In this document: positions 1-8,774 of the stretch, piece by piece
Layout: every line of letters begins with the position of its first letter
How positions within the stretch are numbered: position 1 is the stretch's first letter
Source: Halobacterium sp. KA-4
GTDB lineage: Archaea > Halobacteriota > Halobacteria > Halobacteriales > Halobacteriaceae
Length of the DNA: 64,000 bases
Assembly (NCBI RefSeq): GCF_021028995.1
Contig: NZ_JAJJZG010000002.1
Span: forward strand, 124,001 to 188,000
Direction of reading: 5' to 3'
The notes under the pieces: model-generated
Database searches by the model: none
Seen by the model: the letters and a program-made list of their open reading frames with translations, nothing else
What the model was told of the DNA's origin: nothing
Program-made: the position numbers and the translations under genes

Positions 1-1
1 G

Positions 2-988
2 GCGTACCGCGAGCGCGAGCCGCGCGCGGAGACGTACCTCGACGCGATGGCCGCCAGCGGTATCCGGGGCGTCCGCGCGGCCGCAAACGACTGGACGACG
101 ACGCTCGCGGACCTCGACCCTGATTCGGTCGAACTCGCGCGGGCGAACCTCGCGCGCAACGACCTCGACGGCGAGGTCGTCCAGCGCAACGTCAACAGCC
201 TCCTCCACGAGGACGGCCAGTTCTTCGACGTGGTGGACCTCGACCCGTTCGGGACGCCGATTCCGTTCGCGGACGCGGCGTTCGCGAACGCCCGCAACCT
301 CGTCTGCGTCACGGCCACCGACACCGCGCCGCTGTGTGGCGCGCACTTCGAGTCCGGCGTCCGGAAGTACTCCGCCGTCCCCCGGAACACCGAGTACCAC
401 GCCGAGATGGGGCTGCGCGTGCTGCTGTCCGCGCTCGCCCGGACCGCCGCGCGCTACGACGTCGGCGTCACGCCCATCCTCAGCCACGTCAGCGACCACT
501 ACGTCCGCACGTATCTGGACCTCTCGCACACCGCGACCGAGGCCAACGAAGCCATCGACGAACTCGGCTACGTCTACCACTGCCAGGAGTGTCTCCACCG
601 CGAGCACGAGTACGGCCTGATTGCGGACCCACCGGAGACGTGCGCGCACTGCGGCGGCCGACAAGTGCTGCCCGCGGGCCCGCTGTGGCTCGGGGCCGCC
701 CACGACCGGCAGTTCGTCGCCGAGGTCCGCGAGCACGTCACTGATTACATGGGCACCGCCAAACGCGCGCGCAAACTACTCGATACTGTCGCGGGCGAAC
801 TCCACGAACCCACGCACTTCGACCAGCACCGCCTCTACAAGCAGTGGGGAGAGCCCGCCGTGGGCATGGACGAGTTCCTCGACGAACTCCACGAGGCGGG
901 GCTGGCGGCCTCGCGCACGCAGTACGGCGGCACGACGTTCAAGACCGACGGCACGCTCGCCGACGTCGAGGCCGCGGTCCGCGAGTAG
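2..988 (+). CDS. trm1: tRNA (guanine(26)-N2)-dimethyltransferase Trm1, 5' end cut off
   Basis: Trm1 methylates guanine 26 of tRNA using S-adenosylmethionine. The reading frame is open from base 2, so the N-terminus lies outside the window; 328 residues are visible. Seen in the sequence: the segment [15 protein letters not shown], which matches the DPFG catalytic motif of this methyltransferase family, followed by a C-terminal zinc-binding module with two Cys pairs (CQEC, then CAHC about 20 residues later) typical of archaeal Trm1. The stop codon is 22 nt before the next start, so the two genes could be co-transcribed. The family assignment is secure; the true start cannot be given. Confidence 0.93.
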   Translation, partial: AYREREPRAETYLDAMAASGIRGVRAAANDWTTTLADLDPDSVELARANLARNDLDGEVVQRNVNSLLHEDGQFFDVVDLDPFGTPIPFADAAFANARNLVCVTATDTAPLCGAHFESGVRKYSAVPRNTEYHAEMGLRVLLSALARTAARYDVGVTPILSHVSDHYVRTYLDLSHTATEANEAIDELGYVYHCQECLHREHEYGLIADPPETCAHCGGRQVLPAGPLWLGAAHDRQFVAEVREHVTDYMGTAKRARKLLDTVAGELHEPTHFDQHRLYKQWGEPAVGMDEFLDELHEAGLAASRTQYGGTTFKTDGTLADVEAAVRE

Positions 989-1010
989 GCGTCGCGCAGT
1001 AGCCCGATTT

Positions 1011-2207
1011 ATGACCCACCACGTCGAAGTCCGTGACGTGACACGAATCGGGTCCGCCGTCGGGGTCGCGCGCCGCGTGGTCGGGACGGCCCAGGACGAG
1101 CAAGTGACGTTCCTCTCCGCGGCTGTCGCCTACTACGCGTTCGTCTCCCTGATTCCGCTGCTAGTGTTGTCAGTCGCAGTCGGGACCGTGCTCGGCGGCG
1201 TCGAACTCGTCGACGCCATCGTCGGCGCGCTCGGGCCGTTCCTCACCGAGTCCGGCGAGACAGCGCTCCGGGACGCGATGACGGACGGCCGCGGGCGGAC
1301 GAGCGCGACCGTCGTCAGTCTCCTCCTGTTGACGTGGTCCGCGCTCAAACTGTTCCGCGGCCTCGACGTCGCGTTCTCGCAGGTGTACGGCGTCCAGGAG
1401 CCCGAGTCGCTGCTCGAACAGGTCGTCGACGGACTCGTCGTCCTGCTGACGCTGCCGCTGGCGGTCGGCGCGGCAATCGTCGTGACGGTGCTCGTGCCCT
1501 ACCTCGACGTCCTGCCGTACCTCGACCTCGCCAGCGCGCTGACGCTGCCGGTCGCGCTCACGCTGGTGTTTCTGCCGTCGTACTACGTCTTCCCGGACGT
1601 CGAGATGTCCGTCCGGGAAGCGGTGCCGGGCGCAGCGTTCGCCGCGGTCGGGTGGACGCTCCTCGCGCAGGGGTTCCGCGTGTACGCCGCGTACGTCGGC
1701 GGCGGCGAACTGTACGGGATTCTGGGCGGCGCGCTCCTCCTCGTGACGTGGCTGTACTTCGGCGGCATCGTTATCACCCTCGGTGCGGTACTCAACGCCG
1801 TGCTGTCGGGACGACCTGACGACGACGAGAAGCCGGAGCCCGAGCCACCGAACGAGGCGCCGGACGTCGCCGAACTCGGCGCGGAAGTCGAAGCGCTGCG
1901 CGCCGAGTTGGACGCCAAGACCGTGCGCAAGTCCGAGCTGGAGGCGGACCTCAAGCAGTACGTCCGCCAGCGCCTGCGCCGCGGGAAAGCCCGCGGCTGG
2001 GGACCGTACCTCGTGTTGCTGTACGGCACCCTGATGACCGTCGGCGCGTTCCACTACCTCGACGGCGGCTGGTCCATCCTGGCGATGCTCGTAGTGTGGC
2101 TGTCGACGCTGGGCCTGTACGTGCTGATGGTGTTGTTCGGCCTGAGCATCAACGCAGTCGGTCTCTCGGGCCGCATTGCCGACCGCGTGCGGTCGTGGCG
2201 ACGATGA
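1011..2207 (+). CDS. YihY/BrkB family integral membrane protein
   Basis: A 398-residue membrane protein of the YihY/virulence-factor BrkB family, whose function is not settled. The N-terminal two thirds holds about six hydrophobic segments, starting with the family-typical stretch FLSAAVAYYAFVSLIPLL near residue 35. A charged, coiled-coil-like segment follows (residues about 280-325, rich in Glu, Lys and Arg), then two more membrane segments, an extension beyond the core family domain. I chose the ATG at 1011; a GTG at 1038 is a plausible alternative that would shorten the protein by 9 residues. The stop overlaps the next start as ATGA, which indicates translational coupling with the PAP2 phosphatase. 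Confidence 0.85.
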   Translation: MTHHVEVRDVTRIGSAVGVARRVVGTAQDEQVTFLSAAVAYYAFVSLIPLLVLSVAVGTVLGGVELVDAIVGALGPFLTESGETALRDAMTDGRGRTSATVVSLLLLTWSALKLFRGLDVAFSQVYGVQEPESLLEQVVDGLVVLLTLPLAVGAAIVVTVLVPYLDVLPYLDLASALTLPVALTLVFLPSYYVFPDVEMSVREAVPGAAFAAVGWTLLAQGFRVYAAYVGGGELYGILGGALLLVTWLYFGGIVITLGAVLNAVLSGRPDDDEKPEPEPPNEAPDVAELGAEVEALRAELDAKTVRKSELEADLKQYVRQRLRRGKARGWGPYLVLLYGTLMTVGAFHYLDGGWSILAMLVVWLSTLGLYVLMVLFGLSINAVGLSGRIADRVRSWRR

Positions 2208-3028
2208 GCGCAATCGACAGGAGCGTCAGCGTCACGGAGACGCTCGCAGGAAGCCTCCCCGAGGCGCTGGTGCCGGTGTTCGTGGTGTTGACGTTCCTCG
2301 GGAGCACGTGGTTCGTGACGACTGTCGGCCCCGCGGTCTACCTGTTCGGCCCCAAACGCGACTGGCTGTCGCGCCGCGACGGCGCGCGCCTGCTCGCGGT
2401 GAGCATCGGCGCGCTCGCGCTCGTCGTCCTCACGAAGGGGCTGTTCGCGGAGCCGCGGCCGCCCGAGTCGGTGATGCGCATCGCCGAGGACGGCAACGGC
2501 TTCCCGAGCGGCCACGCCACCGGTGCGGCGGCGTTCTACGGCGGACTCGCAGCGCTCCTCGACGTGAGCGACCGCGCGCGCCGGTACGCTGCAGCCGCCG
2601 GGATGATTGCGCTCGTGGCGTTCACGCGGCTCGTGCTCGGCGTCCACTACCTCGGGGACGTAGTCGCGGGCGCGCTCCTCGGCACGGCGTTCGTCGTGGC
2701 GCTGCTCGCGCTCACCCGCCGCCGCGTCGGCTACGGGTTCGTCGTCGCGACCACTACCGCCGTCGCGGCCGTCGTGCTCGTCGGCCCTACCGAGGACCCG
2801 GTCGCGGCACTCGGCGGGACGGTCGGCGCGCTCGTCGGCTGGTGGCTGGTGACCCGCAGGGGCGCACTGCTGAACGACGTCTCGGTAAAGACCGCGGCCC
2901 CCATTCTCGTCGTGCTCGGCGGGACCGCCGCGCTCACGCTGAAAGTGGACGCGATGCTGCCCGCGATAGGTGTGGCACACGTCGTCGCCGGCGTCGCGTT
3001 CGTCGCGCTCCCGGTCCTGCGGCAGTGA
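2204..3028 (+). CDS. PAP2-family membrane phosphatase
   Basis: A 274-residue multi-pass membrane protein with the three acid-phosphatase signatures of the PAP2 superfamily: K...RP (LTKGLFAEPRPP), PSGH (GFPSGHATGAAAF) and RxxxGxHYxxD (TRLVLGVHYLGDVVAG). These residues form the phospho-histidine active site of lipid or polyprenyl phosphate phosphatases. The C-terminus adds several hydrophobic segments. The start overlaps the upstream stop by 4 nt, so the gene is probably in an operon with the BrkB-like protein. The substrate is unknown; dephosphorylation of a polyprenyl or lipid diphosphate at the cytoplasmic membrane is the most likely role. Confidence 0.9.
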   Translation: MSAIDRSVSVTETLAGSLPEALVPVFVVLTFLGSTWFVTTVGPAVYLFGPKRDWLSRRDGARLLAVSIGALALVVLTKGLFAEPRPPESVMRIAEDGNGFPSGHATGAAAFYGGLAALLDVSDRARRYAAAAGMIALVAFTRLVLGVHYLGDVVAGALLGTAFVVALLALTRRRVGYGFVVATTTAVAAVVLVGPTEDPVAALGGTVGALVGWWLVTRRGALLNDVSVKTAAPILVVLGGTAALTLKVDAMLPAIGVAHVVAGVAFVALPVLRQ

Positions 3029-3079
3029 CGCCGTCGCTGGTCGGCGCGCGACGCGAAAGAAAACGTGGAGTGGAGCCGT

Positions 3080-4456
3080 CTAGAACTTCTCGAGGTAGCG
3101 GTCGAGCTCCCAGTCGGAGACGTCGACGCGGTAGTCGTCGTACTCGGCGTTCTTCGCTTCGAGGAACTTCTCGGAGACGTGGTCGCCGAGCGCGTCTAGG
3201 ACGACCTCGTCGTCTTCGAGCTCGTCGAGGGCGTCGCCGAGGTTCGACGGCAGCGTCTCGATGCCGTACTCGTCGCGCTTGGCCTCGTCGAACTCGTAGA
3301 TGTTCTCGCGGACCGGGTCGTCGCAGTCGAGGCCGCGCTCGATGCCGTCGAGGCCGGCGTGGATGAGCGCCGCGAACGCCAGATACGGGTTACACGACGG
3401 GTCCGGGAAGCGCGCCTCGATACGGCTGGCGGCGGGCACGCGGGCCGCGGGCTTGCGGATGAGCGCGGAGCGGTTGCGGTCCGACCACGCGACGTACACC
3501 GGCGCTTCGTAGCCGGGGACGAGGCGCTTGTAGGAATTCACGGTCGGGTTCGTGACCGCGGCCAGCGCCGGCGCGTGTTCGAGGATGCCAGCCGTGAACT
3601 GCTTGGCCGTCTCCGAGAGGTCGAACTCGTCGTCGCCGTCGTGGAACGCGTTCTCGCCGTCCTCGGTGAACAGCGAGATGTGGGTGTGCATGCCGGAGCC
3701 GTTGATGCGCGGGATGGGCTTGGGCATGAACGTCGCGTGGAGGTCGTGCTGGGCCGCGATGGCGCGCACGACCGTCCGGAACGTCCCGACGTTGTCCGCC
3801 GTCGTGAGGGCGTCGTCGTACTCGAAGTTGATCTCGTGCTGGCCCTGCGCGACCTCGTGGTGGGAGGCCTCGATTTCGAAGCCCATGTCTTCGAGGCCGT
3901 AGATGATGTCACGGCGGACGTCGCTGGCGAGGTCCTTCGGCGCGAGGTCGAAGTAGCCACCGGCGTCGTTGGTCTTCGTCGTCGCGCGACCTTCCTCGTC
4001 CTCCTCGAAGAGGAAGAACTCGGGTTCGGGCGCGGCGTTGACCTTGTACCCCATCTCCTCGGCGCGGTCGAGGGCCTGCTTGAGCACGTAGCGCGGGTCA
4101 CCCTCGAACGGCTCGCCGGTCGAGGTGTCGACGACATCGCAGATGAGACGCGCAGCGCCGCCCTCTTCCTCGTCCTCGCGGGTGCGCCACGGGAGCACGG
4201 AGAACGTCTCGGGGTCGGGGACGAGGCGCATGTCCGACTCCTGGATGCGGACGAAGCCCTCGATGGACGAGCCGTCGAAGTAGATGCCGTCCTCGAACGC
4301 CTTCTCCGCCTGACTGGCGGGGATGGAGACGTTCTTCACGGTGCCGAGGATGTCCGTGAATTGGAGACGGAGGAAGTCGATGTTCTGTTCGTCTATCTTC
4401 TCGAGTACCGCCTGCTCGCTCGGGCTGAGGCCCTCACTAGGATTCCCGTTCGTCAT
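3080..4456 (-). CDS. glnA: glutamine synthetase (type I)
   Basis: Condenses ammonia and glutamate to glutamine with ATP, the main ammonia-assimilation step. The 458-residue protein has the GS beta-grasp domain (FDGSSIEGF near residue 70), the catalytic-domain motifs [10 protein letters not shown] and [10 protein letters not shown], and a C-terminal substrate region. The frame extends upstream to 4483, but a TATA-like CTTTAATGG at 4495-4487 would start the transcript about 10 nt before 4456, so I favour the start at 4456. It is divergent from an Lrp-family regulator gene 124 bp away; this pairing is known in haloarchaea and suggests nitrogen-responsive control. Confidence 0.95.
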   Translation of the reverse strand: MTNGNPSEGLSPSEQAVLEKIDEQNIDFLRLQFTDILGTVKNVSIPASQAEKAFEDGIYFDGSSIEGFVRIQESDMRLVPDPETFSVLPWRTREDEEEGGAARLICDVVDTSTGEPFEGDPRYVLKQALDRAEEMGYKVNAAPEPEFFLFEEDEEGRATTKTNDAGGYFDLAPKDLASDVRRDIIYGLEDMGFEIEASHHEVAQGQHEINFEYDDALTTADNVGTFRTVVRAIAAQHDLHATFMPKPIPRINGSGMHTHISLFTEDGENAFHDGDDEFDLSETAKQFTAGILEHAPALAAVTNPTVNSYKRLVPGYEAPVYVAWSDRNRSALIRKPAARVPAASRIEARFPDPSCNPYLAFAALIHAGLDGIERGLDCDDPVRENIYEFDEAKRDEYGIETLPSNLGDALDELEDDEVVLDALGDHVSEKFLEAKNAEYDDYRVDVSDWELDRYLEKF

Positions 4457-4486
4457 ATCTGTGGACACTCCAGACGAGTACATCCA

Positions 4487-4495
4487 CCATTAAAG
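4487..4495 (-). promoter_or_regulatory. TATA-like box for glnA
   Basis: CTTTAATGG on the minus strand, centred about 35 nt upstream of the chosen glnA start. This places the start of transcription about 10 nt before the ATG at 4456 and argues against the longer reading frame beginning at 4483. Confidence 0.5.
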
Positions 4496-4550
4496 CAGTA
4501 GCGGTTAGCGTAATTTTGGGAGACGCAGCGATAACTGAACATTCGTAAAC

Positions 4551-4558
4551 TTCTATAC
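4551..4558 (+). promoter_or_regulatory. TATA-like box for lrp
   Basis: TTCTATAC centred 26 nt upstream of the lrp ATG, the spacing expected for a leaderless haloarchaeal transcript. Confidence 0.55.
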
Positions 4559-4580
4559 GGCGGAGACGGTAGGGGTGGGT

Positions 4581-5042
4581 ATGACGTACGAAAACCTCGA
4601 CGCGCACCTCGTCAACGAGCTGCTGGCCGACGGCCGCGCCAGCCTGCGCAGCCTCGCCGACGAACTCGACGTATCGGTGACGACCGTCTCCAACCACCTC
4701 AAAGACCTGGAAAACGAGGGCGTCATCGAGGGGTACGTCCCAATCGTCGACTACGACCAGCTCGGCTACGACGTCACCGCCATCATCCAACTCAAGGTCG
4801 AGGGTGGCGCGCTCCCCGACATCACCGACCGCTTCCGCGACCACAAGCAGATGGTCTCCGTCTACGAGGTCACCGGCGACCACGACGTCATCGCCGTCGG
4901 GAAGTTCAACGACACCGACGACATGAACGCGCTCATCAAGGAACTGCTCTCGGACGCCGACATCAAGGAGTCCAACACGAGCGTCGTGCTCAACGCCGCC
5001 GCCGAACACGAGCAGTTCGAGCTCGACGTCGACGACGAGTAA
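4581..5042 (+). CDS. lrp: Lrp/AsnC-family transcriptional regulator
   Basis: A 153-residue regulator. Residues about 5-50 form an HTH ([21 protein letters not shown]) and residues about 65-150 a RAM-type effector and oligomerisation domain ([16 protein letters not shown]). The ATG at 4581 is preferred over an in-frame GTG at 4575 because the TATA-like box lies 26 nt upstream of it. The gene is divergent from glnA, and the Lrp protein encoded next to glnA in Halobacterium has been linked to glnA regulation, so glutamine synthetase is the likely target here (inference from context). The acidic C-terminus is typical of halophile proteins. Confidence 0.93.
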   Translation: MTYENLDAHLVNELLADGRASLRSLADELDVSVTTVSNHLKDLENEGVIEGYVPIVDYDQLGYDVTAIIQLKVEGGALPDITDRFRDHKQMVSVYEVTGDHDVIAVGKFNDTDDMNALIKELLSDADIKESNTSVVLNAAAEHEQFELDVDDE

Positions 5043-5208
5043 CGCGACCACTCCTTTCTGCGACCGCGCGTGACCCGGAGCCGCCGCTATCCAGCGAAAC
5101 GTCGAAAGAAAATCGCGAGTAGTCAGCCGACGGTGCAGCGCGGCGGAACGGGAGCATCCGGCGACCGGAGGTCGCCGGTTCACAGCGCGCGAAGCGCGCT
5201 GGCCCCGA

Positions 5209-5239
5209 GGACCCCCGAAGTGGGGTCCACGGGGCTTTT
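5209..5239 (+). terminator. Stem-loop plus T-run downstream of lrp
   Basis: A 7-bp GC stem (GGACCCC paired with GGGGTCC, loop of 6 nt) is followed within 7 nt by a run of five T. It lies in the convergent gap between lrp and the thermosome gene. A second GC palindrome, GCGCGCGAAGCGCGC at 5185-5199, precedes it. Confidence 0.5.
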
Positions 5240-5246
5240 TAGCGTA

Positions 5247-5301
5247 GCTTTTTCCCAGCGAACGAGGGCGCGGTAGCGCCCGAGTGAGTGCAGGAAAAAG
5301 G
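5247..5301 (-). repeat. Dispersed 3' repeat element, copy E (short, diverged)
   Basis: Read on the minus strand, the element begins 3 nt after the thermosome stop with CCTTTTTCCTGC and ends with GGGAAAAAGC, so its ends are inverted copies of each other. It resembles the longer copies at 16937, 24807 and 37813 in its T-rich start, its CTC/GCGC-rich middle and its GGGAAAAAG end, but it lacks their distal part. Confidence 0.55.
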
Positions 5302-5303
5302 TA

Positions 5304-6968
5304 CTACATCATCCCGCCCATGCCGCCGCCCATGCCGCCTGCGGGGCCGCCGGCACCGCCCTCGTCACCCTTGTCGGTGGAGAGGTCGCCGGCGGAGATG
5401 ATGTCGTCGATTTTGAGCACGAGGTTCGCGGCTTCGGAGGCGCTCGTGACGGCCTGCTCTTTGGCGTGTGCGGGCTCGACGACACCGGCTTCGAAGGTGT
5501 CCTCGAGGTTGCCGGAGAGCACGTTGAGGCCGGTGCGTTCCTCGCCGGATTCGTGCGCGGAGCGCAGGTCGACGAGCGTGTCGATGGAGTCGAGGCCGGC
5601 GTTCTCGGCGAGCACGCGCGGCACGAGTTCCAGGGAGTCCGCGAACGCTTCGACGGCGAGCTGTTCGCGGCCGGAGACGGAGTCCGCGAAGTCGCGGAGC
5701 CGGTCGGCGACTTCGACTTCGATGGCGCCGCCGCCGGGGAGGACGCGGCCGTCGCTGAGCGTCTGCGCGGAGACGTCGAGCGCGTCAGTGACGCCGCGTT
5801 CGAGCTCGTCGACGACGTGTTCGGTGGAGGCGCGCAGGAGGATGGTGACGCCGTGGGCGTCCTCGTCGTGGCCCTCGACGTAGAAGAGTTCGTCCTCGCT
5901 GTCGCGGGAGATAGAACCGCTGGCGACGTTGGCTGCGGTCGCGGAGTCGAGGTCCGTGACGACTGCCGTGTTGAGGACGTTCGTCAGGAACTCGATGTCG
6001 GACTTCTTGGTGCGACGGATGGCGAGGATGCCCTCCTTCGCGAGGTAGTGCTGGGCCATGTCGTCGATGCCCTTCTGACAGAAGACGACGTTCGCGCCGG
6101 TGTCGACAATCTGCTGGACCTTCTGCTTGAGCTGCTCCTCTTCCTGGTCGAGGAAGGACTGGAGCTGGTCGGGGCTCTCGATGTTGACCGAGGTGTCGGC
6201 TTCGGCTTCCTCGACTTCGATGGCCTCGTTCAGCAGGAGGATTTTGGCGTCCTCGACGTCCGTCGGCATCTCGTCGTGGACCGGGTCCTTGTCGATGGCG
6301 GCACCGACGAGGAGCTCGGAGTCACCGACCGCGCGGCCGGTCTGGGTCTCGACGTTGATGTTCGCGGCGTCGACGACGGTGCTGCCGTCGGCGGCCTCGA
6401 CGGAGACCTGATTGATGGCGTCGTAGATGATGCCGGAGAGCAGCTCCTTGTCGAGCTCGGCGCCCTTGCCGGTCATGGAGGTCTCGGCGACGCTGCGGAT
6501 GAGGTCCTCGTCCTCGGGGTCGACGTCGATGGCGACGTTGTCGACTTCCTCGCGGGCCTGCTCGGCGGCGAGGTTGTAGCCCTTGATGATGGCGGTCGGG
6601 TGGATGTCGCGCTCGAGGAGGTCCTCGGCGTTCTTGAGGAGTTCGCCCGCAATGGCGACCGCGGTCGTCGTGCCGTCGCCGGCCTCGTCTTCCTGGGTTT
6701 CGGCGACTTCGACGATCATCTCCGCGGTCGGGTTGTCGATGTCCATCTCCTGGAGGATGGTGACGCCGTCGTTCGTGATGGTGACGTCGCCCATCGAGGA
6801 GACGAGCATCTTGTCCATCCCTTTCGGGCCAAGTGTGGAGCGGACGGCGTCCGCGACGGCTCGCGCCGCGGAGATGTTGTGCTCCTGAGCGTCCTTGTCT
6901 TTCACGCGCTGTGCGTCGTCTCCCATGATGATCATGGGCTGCCCCTGCATCCGCTGTTGTTGTGCCAT
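5304..6968 (-). CDS. thsA: Thermosome (group II chaperonin) subunit
   Basis: A 554-residue subunit of the hexadecameric archaeal chaperonin, which refolds proteins with ATP. Visible motifs are GPKGMDKM near residue 48, the ATPase motif GDGTTTAV near residue 97, and [10 protein letters not shown] near residue 410. The C-terminus is a Gly/Met-rich tail ([11 protein letters not shown]) that points into the folding chamber in this family. A strong TATA box (TTTTATATAG on the minus strand, 7004-6995) lies about 30 nt upstream of the ATG. Haloarchaea carry two or three paralogues, so the exact subunit name is uncertain. A dispersed repeat begins 3 nt after the stop. Confidence 0.96.
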   Translation of the reverse strand: MAQQQRMQGQPMIIMGDDAQRVKDKDAQEHNISAARAVADAVRSTLGPKGMDKMLVSSMGDVTITNDGVTILQEMDIDNPTAEMIVEVAETQEDEAGDGTTTAVAIAGELLKNAEDLLERDIHPTAIIKGYNLAAEQAREEVDNVAIDVDPEDEDLIRSVAETSMTGKGAELDKELLSGIIYDAINQVSVEAADGSTVVDAANINVETQTGRAVGDSELLVGAAIDKDPVHDEMPTDVEDAKILLLNEAIEVEEAEADTSVNIESPDQLQSFLDQEEEQLKQKVQQIVDTGANVVFCQKGIDDMAQHYLAKEGILAIRRTKKSDIEFLTNVLNTAVVTDLDSATAANVASGSISRDSEDELFYVEGHDEDAHGVTILLRASTEHVVDELERGVTDALDVSAQTLSDGRVLPGGGAIEVEVADRLRDFADSVSGREQLAVEAFADSLELVPRVLAENAGLDSIDTLVDLRSAHESGEERTGLNVLSGNLEDTFEAGVVEPAHAKEQAVTSASEAANLVLKIDDIISAGDLSTDKGDEGGAGGPAGGMGGGMGGMM

Positions 6969-6994
6969 AGGTACCTGGATGATTGATTGTGATT

Positions 6995-7004
6995 CTATAT
7001 AAAA
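6995..7004 (-). promoter_or_regulatory. Strong TATA box of the thermosome gene
   Basis: TTTTATATAG on the minus strand, centred about 31 nt from the start codon; it closely matches the archaeal TATA consensus and stands out in GC-rich DNA, fitting a highly expressed chaperonin gene. Confidence 0.7.
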
Positions 7005-7138
7005 TCTTCTATCCCGCTCCGAGGCCGGTCGCGCGCCGAATGGAAGAACACGCCCTGAGTCCCGCGGAAAATCACTACACAGCCCGAATAGTGTGTTAGT
7101 CGTTCACACGAGACGGGCGCGTCGAACCGGCCTTTAAG

Positions 7139-7360
7139 TTAGGCGACGTCGGATTCGTGCTCGACGAGCTCCGCCATCGCGAAGTCCGGCTCGACGCGGT
7201 CGATGCGCACCCGCACGCGGTCACCCATGTCGGCCTCGGGCACTAGCACCACGAAGTCGTCGACGTGCGCGACGCCGTCGCCCTCGTCGCCGATGTCCTC
7301 GACGTCCACGACGTACTCCTCGTCCTCCTCGACCGGTACGGGTGTGTCTGATTCGCGCAT
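7139..7360 (-). CDS. Small TRAM-domain protein
   Basis: A 73-residue protein. After an acidic N-terminal lead (residues 1-17), residues about 18-68 match a TRAM domain, a small beta-barrel that binds RNA (segments VVDVEDIGDEGDGVAHVDDF and GDRVRVRIDRV). Free-standing TRAM proteins are common in archaea and are thought to bind or chaperone RNA; no enzymatic domain is present. The ATG at 7360 gives a compact single-domain protein, whereas the reading frame further upstream is Arg-rich and unlikely to be coding. A second TRAM gene lies at 59921. Confidence 0.85.
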   Translation of the reverse strand: MRESDTPVPVEEDEEYVVDVEDIGDEGDGVAHVDDFVVLVPEADMGDRVRVRIDRVEPDFAMAELVEHESDVA

Positions 7361-7410
7361 ACACTCCCGTTCCCGACCCGGCGAAAAGAGCGCTGGGGCC
7401 GATGTGACGG

Positions 7411-7689
7411 TCAGGACTCGTGGTGCGAGCGCCACACGTCCTCGAGGTCGTCGCGGAAGTCGTGGAACTCGTTGACTGCGTAGTGGTGCGCGCCGATGCG
7501 CTCGCCGAGCGGCTCGCCGGTCTCCTCGTCCACGAGCGCGTAGTACTCTCGGGCGACGTCGCCGTCCTCGCGCTCCTCCTCGACTTTCTCCAGCAGGAGG
7601 TCGCCGTACTCGACGCTCTCGCCCAAGTCGTGGTAGCCCAGTTCCAGCACCTTCCGCGCGGTGTCCTCGTCGATGTTCGGCGGTTCCAT
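7411..7689 (-). CDS. Conserved hypothetical protein, 92 aa
   Basis: I do not recognise this protein. It is soluble and acidic, with the segment AREYYALVDEETGEPLGERIGAHHY broken here as AREYYALVDEETG and EPLGERIGAHHY. The ATG at 7689 (MEPPNIDEDTARKVLEL) is chosen because the upstream extension changes to an Arg-rich, non-halophilic composition. It lies 50 bp upstream of the TRAM gene on the same strand and could be co-transcribed with it. Confidence 0.7.
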   Translation of the reverse strand: MEPPNIDEDTARKVLELGYHDLGESVEYGDLLLEKVEEEREDGDVAREYYALVDEETGEPLGERIGAHHYAVNEFHDFRDDLEDVWRSHHES

Positions 7690-7814
7690 ACGGGCGACTC
7701 CGGCCGGCCCCCAAGTAGGCGCTGTGGCCGTTCGCTGGAAAACTCGAAGTACTCGACTACGCACTAGTTTGAGATGCCAACTCCCAAATAGAGCATACGC
7801 GCGGCTCTGCCTAT

Positions 7815-7888
7815 CGGGATTTAAACTGGAGGAAGACGGTCCTGCTCGCTGTGGTGCGCGGGCTGCGACTTCCAGAGTTCAAATCCCG
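7815..7888. repeat. Imperfect inverted repeat resembling two tRNA T-arms
   Basis: The left arm CGGGATTTAAACTGGA (7815-7830) and the right arm TCCAGAGTTCAAATCCCG (7871-7888) are near-perfect inverted copies about 40 nt apart. Each arm looks like the T-loop end of a tRNA gene (GTTCAAATCCCG). No complete cloverleaf could be drawn on either strand. It lies in the 268-bp gene-free gap between the hypothetical gene at 7411 and tRNA-Ser; nothing else is recognisable there. Confidence 0.5.
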
Positions 7889-7957
7889 CCGTCGTTTACG
7901 AAACCATCGCGCGCCCAGCGACAGAACCGTCGCTGGGCGGCGCGAGTACGGTGAAAA

Positions 7958-8039
7958 CGCCGGGACAGGGATTTGAACCCTGAACCCCGTAAGGGGACAC
8001 GCTTTCCAGGCGTGCGCTTTGCCATTCGGCCATCCCGGC
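7958..8039 (-). tRNA. tRNA-Ser(GGA)
   Basis: An 82-nt tRNA on the minus strand. The acceptor stem GCCGGGA (5') pairs with TCCCGGC (3'). The D-arm contains GGCCGAATGGC, the anticodon loop reads CTGGAAAG (anticodon GGA, Ser codons TCC and TCT), a long variable arm is formed by CCCC..GGGG, and the T-arm is GGGTTCAAATCCC. The discriminator base is G, as in serine tRNAs. No intron is seen, and CCA is not encoded. Confidence 0.95.
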
Positions 8040-8085
8040 CCGTCGTAACCTATCCGGGTCTGTCGTTTAAACCCTTCTTTTCGCG

Positions 8086-8274
8086 TCAGTGGAGGCGAGT
8101 GGCCGCGAGGTGGGCGACCAGCGAGGACGCCGCGAAGACGACGACGGCGACGCCAAGCAGCGGGAGGAAGCCGACGCCCTCGTCGGCGAACAGTCGGTAG
8201 CCCTGGGCGAGCACGAGGAACGCGAGCGCGCCGACGGCGCCCCACGCCAGCGTGTCCAACGTGGAGCGACGCAT
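8086..8274 (-). CDS. Small two-span membrane protein, 62 aa
   Basis: Not recognised. Two hydrophobic segments, residues about 9-27 (LAWGAVGALAFLVLAQGY) and 36-57 (FLPLLGVAVVVFAASSLVAH), with a basic N-terminus MRRS. Its start codon abuts the stop codon of ridA, so it is very likely the second gene of a ridA operon. No function can be inferred. Confidence 0.65.
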   Translation of the reverse strand: MRRSTLDTLAWGAVGALAFLVLAQGYRLFADEGVGFLPLLGVAVVVFAASSLVAHLAATRLH

Positions 8275-8658
8275 CTAGTCGCGCTGGGCGGCGATGGCTT
8301 CGATTTCGACGGCCGCGCCCTTCGGGAGCGCCGAGACTTCGAGCGCGGAGCGGGCGGGCGGGTTGTCCTGGAAGTACTCCTTGTACGCCTCGTTCATCTC
8401 GTCGAAGTCGTCGATGTCGTCGAGGAACACCGAGACCTTGAGCACGTCCTGCATCGTGAGGCCCTCGGCTTCGAGGATGGCCTTGACGTTCTCGAGGCTC
8501 TGCCGGGTCTGGGTGGCGATGGGTTCGTCGTCGAGGTGGTCGCCGTCCGGCGTCAGCGGAATCTGGCCGGCGGTGAAGACGAGGTCGCCGTCGGTCGTCG
8601 CCTGGCTGTACGCGCCGACCGCAGCGGGGGCGTCGGGGGTGTCGATAATGCGTTTCAT
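8275..8658 (-). CDS. ridA: RidA family reactive-intermediate deaminase
   Basis: A 127-residue YjgF/YER057c/UK114-type protein. RidA hydrolyses the enamine/imine intermediates released by PLP enzymes such as threonine dehydratase. Visible family motifs are AYSQA near residue 17, FTAGQIPLTPDG near residue 28, and PARSALEVSALPKGAAVEIEA with the conserved Arg and Glu of the active site near residues 101 and 118. A TATA-like box (CTTTAATAC, 8689-8681) lies 27 nt upstream. The ilvA gene for the partner enzyme is about 1 kb away at 9618, a sensible functional association. Confidence 0.94.
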   Translation of the reverse strand: MKRIIDTPDAPAAVGAYSQATTDGDLVFTAGQIPLTPDGDHLDDEPIATQTRQSLENVKAILEAEGLTMQDVLKVSVFLDDIDDFDEMNEAYKEYFQDNPPARSALEVSALPKGAAVEIEAIAAQRD

Positions 8659-8680
8659 GTCCGGTGAGTCGCGGTCACAC

Positions 8681-8689
8681 GTATTAAAG
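8681..8689 (-). promoter_or_regulatory. TATA-like box of ridA
   Basis: CTTTAATAC on the minus strand, centred 27 nt from the start codon, as expected for a leaderless mRNA. Confidence 0.5.
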
Positions 8690-8774
8690 ACCGGCGTCAG
8701 CGCTCGGCGGCGGCCGGGAAGCCGGCAGACGCCGGAGTCACCAGATTCGTGTCCGTTCGCGCGCAAGCGGGCGT

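Noticed and set aside
4457-4483. Longer glnA start at 4483
   Set aside because: The best TATA-like box overlaps or lies just upstream of this position, so the shorter start at 4456 fits better.
5466-6986. 506-codon reading frame opposite the thermosome gene
   Set aside because: It is the mirror of a highly conserved chaperonin gene in GC-rich DNA; its composition is repetitive Asp/Gly/Val without any domain.
7831-7895. Possible tRNA on the plus strand ending GTTCAAATCCCGCCGTCG
   Set aside because: The T-arm stem does not pair, no D-arm or anticodon arm is possible, and the best acceptor stem has a mismatch. Kept only as an inverted repeat.
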